This document shows, one piece after another, positions 63,801 to 64,000 of a stretch of 64,000 bases of DNA. This stretch comes from Archangium violaceum (GTDB taxonomy: Bacteria; Myxococcota; Myxococcia; Myxococcales; Myxococcaceae): the NCBI RefSeq assembly GCF_016859125.1, contig NZ_CP069338.1, forward strand, positions 1 through 64,000, written 5' to 3'. Position numbers and translations under genes: made by a program. Under the pieces are notes generated by a model, which saw only the letters and a program-made list of their open reading frames with translations, was not told the DNA's origin and made no database searches. Position 1 is the first letter of the stretch. Each line of letters begins with the position of its first letter.

Positions 63801-64000
63801 CGAGAGAGGCGAGCCCGTTCCTCCCGGCGTCCCGGGCGAGCTCTATATTGGAGGTACGCCCCTGGGCCGTGGCTACCGAGGCCGCCCCGACCTCACCGCC
63901 GAGCGCTTCGTCCCCGATCCCTTCTCCGGTACTCCGGGTGCCCGCCTCTACCGCACCGGCGACCGCGTCCGCTGGAACTCCGATGGCTCCCTGAGCTTCC
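51811..64000 (+). CDS. Non-ribosomal peptide synthetase, C-A-T x3 then C-A, open at right edge
   Basis: At least 4063 residues from the ATG at 51811 with AAGGGAGA upstream; there is no stop before the window end. A 50-residue N-terminal helix (docking-like) precedes C1 (HHLVLDG near 190). Then A1 (YTSGSTGEPKG near 660), T1 (LGGHSL near 1046), C2 (HHLLVDG near 1238), A2 (1714), T2 (2097), C3 (2290), A3 (2767), T3 (3159), C4 (3351) and A4 (3824). The A4-motif region reads SFDMHLEE, SFDVHLEE and SFDIHLEE in A1, A2 and A4 but SFDASVKQ in A3. A1, A2 and A4 thus form one subgroup with Glu in the third pocket position, while A3 is ordinary. No epimerase domain is seen. A first module starting with C suggests an acyl starter or an upstream partner. 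Product unknown. Confidence 0.93.
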   Translation, partial: MASRNEFDQLTPGEKRALLKQLLERGAPTGAASPSKDGVGPGPNGVRDTGPARRPASELPVPSSAQERMWFLHQLAPGAASYNIARAVELSGAVDARVLEAALRQLLARHEALRSVFPSSEGRPLLVMRPVPEQVLTTEELTAGAEQEALLSRRLREEATRPFDVEHGPLHRFHLFRLSPQRYVFELVLHHLVLDGWSYNVLMRELGELYTALGRQQAPRLAPLPLEYADFAAWQRTPAAQEREAPHLEYWKRQLADAPHVLELPTDKPRPAVRSEEGVQTEPRPLPASLTEALRALCRERQVTPFMVLYAAFAALLHRYSGQTDFCVGTPVAGRTHLSLEGVVGLFINTVVLRSAVTSRTPFSTLLSQARKTVLASYAHQEAPFERVVEALQVERSLGRTPLVQVMFDLYQEERSLAEALPGLAARPVHVDTGTSQFDLSLTVLESAAGFTLTVQYSTELFEAGTVQRMLEHYVRLLEHALRAPDTHVGALSLLSPSERQQLLFSFNDTERPFDSEATLVSLFEAQVERTPEALAVVAPDGSLTFRELAEQASRLAAHLVAAGARPESIVGLCLERSLDAVVSLLAIFMSGAGCLPLEASHPAARRAALLRQSGARLVVSRPALFSGAELEVPLVSPDMRGQEAVLSAPPPRARAEDLAYLLYTSGSTGEPKGAELTHRNIVHAFASFDPYYVTQPGDCWVACGSFSFDMHLEEVLFSLTRGARTVLREVGPLGLARDIVRHGITHTVITPSSLSTALEEPGALDAFRSMKMIALGGESIPEQLVQQLALSRTSLINAYGPTETTICVVAEQVRAGQPVRLGKPLARSRAYVLDALGQPVPLGVPGELYIGGLGLGRGYHGRPDLTAERFVPDPFSGTPGARLYRTGDRVRWNPDGSLSFLGRSDFQVKVRGVRVELEEVEAALLRQSGVRQASVITRGSGRDMRLEAFLVLENDSALASLRQSLARALPEAMVPSRFHALSSLPFTSSGKVDRKALAALPTEAAEALSQGEPPRGPVEELLAQLFCQVLGVEAVRREDNFFHLGGHSLSATRLVARVRQAFGVELPLTALFSSPSVAGLAHELSLLQGHGSVELPAPTPRPADAPPVLSPAQERLWFIQQLQPDSSAYHMPEAVELSGPLDSLALKQALRWLLARHPVLRLAVPSVEGTPAPRLLPLPEQVLHRESLSELPDASSHLEARLRQEVDRSFDMAQGPLHRCWLWELGPERHVLLLVFHHLLVDGLSLDILMRELGQAYSAFLLHREPSLPPVRLDNSSVALWLRSHPVLSREQSQLDFWKRQLSDAPALLQLPTDKPRPSVLSHQGGFRGYHPLPDSLSLALRTFCRQHQATPFMVLYSAFAALLHRYSGQDDFCVGTPVSGRTHPSTEDVVGLLLNTVVLRSRLQPDASFSSLVAQVRSSTLEAIAHQDVPFERLVSALGVERSPSHSPLFQVMFDLNRVEHSLAGAFPGIQSLRRKLEFFNSPFDLTLTAIESPEGYELFFQYSTELFEAGTVQRMLEHYVRLLEHALRAPDTHVGALSLLSPSERQQLLFSFNDTERPFDSEATLVSLFEAQVERTPEALAVVAPDGSLTFRELAEQASRLAAHLVAAGARPESIVGLCLERSLESVVAPLAILMSGAACLPLEASHPAARRASLLRQSGALLVISRPALFSGVELEVPLLSPDVRAQDVRVQEAVLSAPPPRARADNLAYLLYTSGSTGEPKGVGLSHLNLVHAFASFDEHYATRPGDCWSASTSPSFDVHLEELFFCLTRGARLLLRDVGPLGLARDIVRHGITHVPITPSSLSTALEEPGALEAFRSLSVLILGGEALPPQLVQQLALSRTRLLNMYGPTETTLGIISERILLGQPIRLGKPLARSRAYVLDALGQPVPLGVPGELYIGGLGLGRGYHGRPDLTAERFVPDPFSGTPGARLYRTGDRVRWNPDGSLSFLGRSDFQVKVRGVRIELEEVEAALLRQSGVRQASVITRGSGRDMRLEAFLVLENDSALASLRQSLARALPEAMVPSRFHALSSLPFTSSGKVDRKALAALAVDSGPTVMEGEAPRGHMEELLAQLFCQVLGVESVRREDNFFHLGGHSLSATRLVARVRQAFGVELPLTAFFSSPTVARLAHELSLLQGHGSIELPAPTALPEGAPPVLSPAQERLWFIQQLQPDSSAYHMPEAVELSGPLDSLALEQALRSLLARHPVLRLAVPSVDGTPAPRLLPLPEQVLHHESADALSGEPESLNRWLREKALEPFSMESGPLYRFRLLRLGSERHVLLLVFHHLLVDGLSLDILMRELGQAYSAFRQHREPSLPPVRLDNSSVALWLRSQPVLSREQSQLDFWKHQLSDAPALLQLPTDKPRPSVLSHQGGFSGFHPLPSALSQSLLAFCRQHQATPFMVLYSAFAALLHRYSGQDDFCVGTPVSGRTHPSSEDVVGLLLNTVVLRSRLQPDASFSSLVSDVRASSLEAFAHQDVPFERLVSALGVERNTSHTPLFQVVFNLNRVEHALADALPGLHARPLQPDALGSPFELSFVVTESDQGYTLACRYSTELFEAGTIHRMLGHYQQLLAHALRVPDTRIDALSLLTDAERHRLLVEWNETHVGSSADACLHTLIEAQVARAPDVAAVRLGDEVLTYGELNRRANQLAHHLRRLGVGPEVRVGLGLERSVEMVVGVLGILKAGGAYVPLDPSAPKERLAFMLRDSRAPVLVTRRNLADSLSAPGVRMLCLDTHAPELALEPESNPLPLSGPEHLAYVIYTSGSTGMPKGVMIQHRSVVNLLAALEAAVYAGTQAPLRVSLNAPLSFDASVKQLIQLAHGHTLCIVPEEARGDVSAMLSCIERYRLDVLDCSPAHLRLLLDEGLGARPESSPRRVLVGGEALSASTWAVLAHHPHITFFNVYGPTECTVDTTACAASSRPEGPSIGRPLRDVRVYVLDRNLHPVPVGVPGELFVGGAGLGRGYQERPDLTAEKFIPDPFSSTPGARLYRTGDRVRYLPDGHLEYLERIDFQVKVRGFRIELGEVEAVLGQHPAVSEASVVVHEASPGDKRLVAFVVLGGAPVPEDELRAWLRKSLPEYMVPAALVPLERMPLSRHGKVDRKALAVLAANVGSAATDGESPRGPVEELLAQLFCQVLGVETVRREDDFFHLGGHSLTATRLVARVRQAFGVELPLVALFTSPTVAGLARELSSRQGHGSAELPAPTPRPADAPPVLSFAQERMWFLQQLRPDSHAYHIDGAVEIEGPLQVDALEQALRWLLERHPVLRLAVPSREGNPAPVLLPAPDRVLQLESLAEFPEPGARLAERLRQEVDRPFDMARGPLFRFWLWRLSSERHALLLVFHHLLVDGSSMGILLRELGQAYSAFLQHQPPVLPAVLLDNSDIASWQRAPALLAREEAQLDYWRRQLSDAPRLLQLPTDKPRPSVLSDKGASTSSFRLPDSLSLALGALCRQHQVTPFMVLHAAFSALLFRYSGQQDMCVGVPVSGRTHPSSESVVGLFVNTVVLRSHLHPDASFSSLLSQVRSTSLDAFAHQDVPFEKLINSLGVERSTSHSPLFQVMFDLNRAEHSLADALPGLQVHPLRQDILSSPFDLSLTAVESPEGYEFFFQYSTELFEAGTVQRMLEHYVRLLEHALRAPDTHVGALSLLSPSERQQVLFSFNDTERPFDSEATLVSLFLAQAERTPDAPAVVAPAGTLTFRELAEQSSRLAAHLAAAGARPESIIGLCLERSLDAVVSLLAIFMSGAGCLPLEASHPAARRAALLRQSGAHLVLSRPVLFSGVELPVPLVSPDVRAQEAVLASPPPRARAENLAYLLYTSGSTGEPKGVELTHRNVVHCFAAFDPYYATQPGDCWACSGSLSFDIHLEEVLFSLTRGARTVLREVGPLGLGRDIVRHGITHTVITPSSLATALEEPDALAAFRSLKVLVTGGEVLPDPLVQQLALTKTKLVNTYGPTETSINVVAEHTLPERPVRLGRPLDRCRIYVLDERGEPVPPGVPGELYIGGTPLGRGYRGRPDLTAERFVPDPFSGTPGARLYRTGDRVRWNSDGSLSF

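Overview
This window is high-GC DNA with strong third-position GC bias, from a myxobacterium and most likely one of the Cystobacterineae (Archangium/Cystobacter/Myxococcus side). The reasons are the Rhs toxin loci, the DUF2381-like and ELWxxDGT-like remnants, the many lipoproteins, the sigma-54 activator with its kinase, and the large NRPS. No tRNA, rRNA or CRISPR array was seen.

Region 1 (1-22.3 kb) is a polymorphic-toxin island built from a direct duplication. Bases 1-6529 and 12598-19124 are almost identical: I counted about six substitutions and four one-base homopolymer indels by eye. Each copy carries, in order, the start of a minus-strand secreted protein, a small ORF, an HExxH protein, a truncated AbiE toxin-antitoxin remnant, a degenerate tyrosine recombinase, a TPR-like protein, and the PAAR-like/YD-repeat half of an Rhs protein. 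The two Rhs proteins diverge at 6530/19125 inside the YD repeats. They end in different tips, each with a GHH motif, and each is followed by its own immunity candidate (SUKH-like after the first, DUF1963-like after the second). Broken genes lie between and after the copies: phospholipase D, DUF2381-like, kinase and ELWxxDGT fragments.

Region 2 (23.0-28.4 kb) is a three-gene operon: two paralogous circularly permuted ATP-grasp-like enzymes flank a small LanB-like protein that has no elimination domain. This recalls PEARL-type peptide aminoacyl-tRNA ligases, but no scaffold peptide is evident.

Region 3 (28.4-34.7 kb) holds a sigma-54 response regulator with its histidine kinase, a divergent SulP anion transporter with palindromes in the shared promoter region, and a three-gene minus-strand operon of unknown function.

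Region 4 (34.8-51.8 kb) looks like a natural-product or peptide-modification locus. It has an ABC-2 exporter (ATPase and two permeases), three related JmjC/cupin oxygenases, a TldE/TldD protease pair, a lipoprotein with a multihaem cytochrome lipoprotein, and a Rieske oxygenase translationally coupled to a 57-residue leader-like peptide. A fourth JmjC oxygenase is divergent from that peptide, and an outer-membrane beta-barrel protein follows.

Region 5 (51.8 kb to the end) is one NRPS gene open at the right edge with modules C-A-T, C-A-T, C-A-T and C-A. Modules 1, 2 and 4 share near-identical blocks and an unusual Asp-x-His-Leu-Glu A4 segment, while A3 is of the ordinary type. The oxygenases and exporter of region 4 may serve the NRPS product, the 57-residue peptide, or both.
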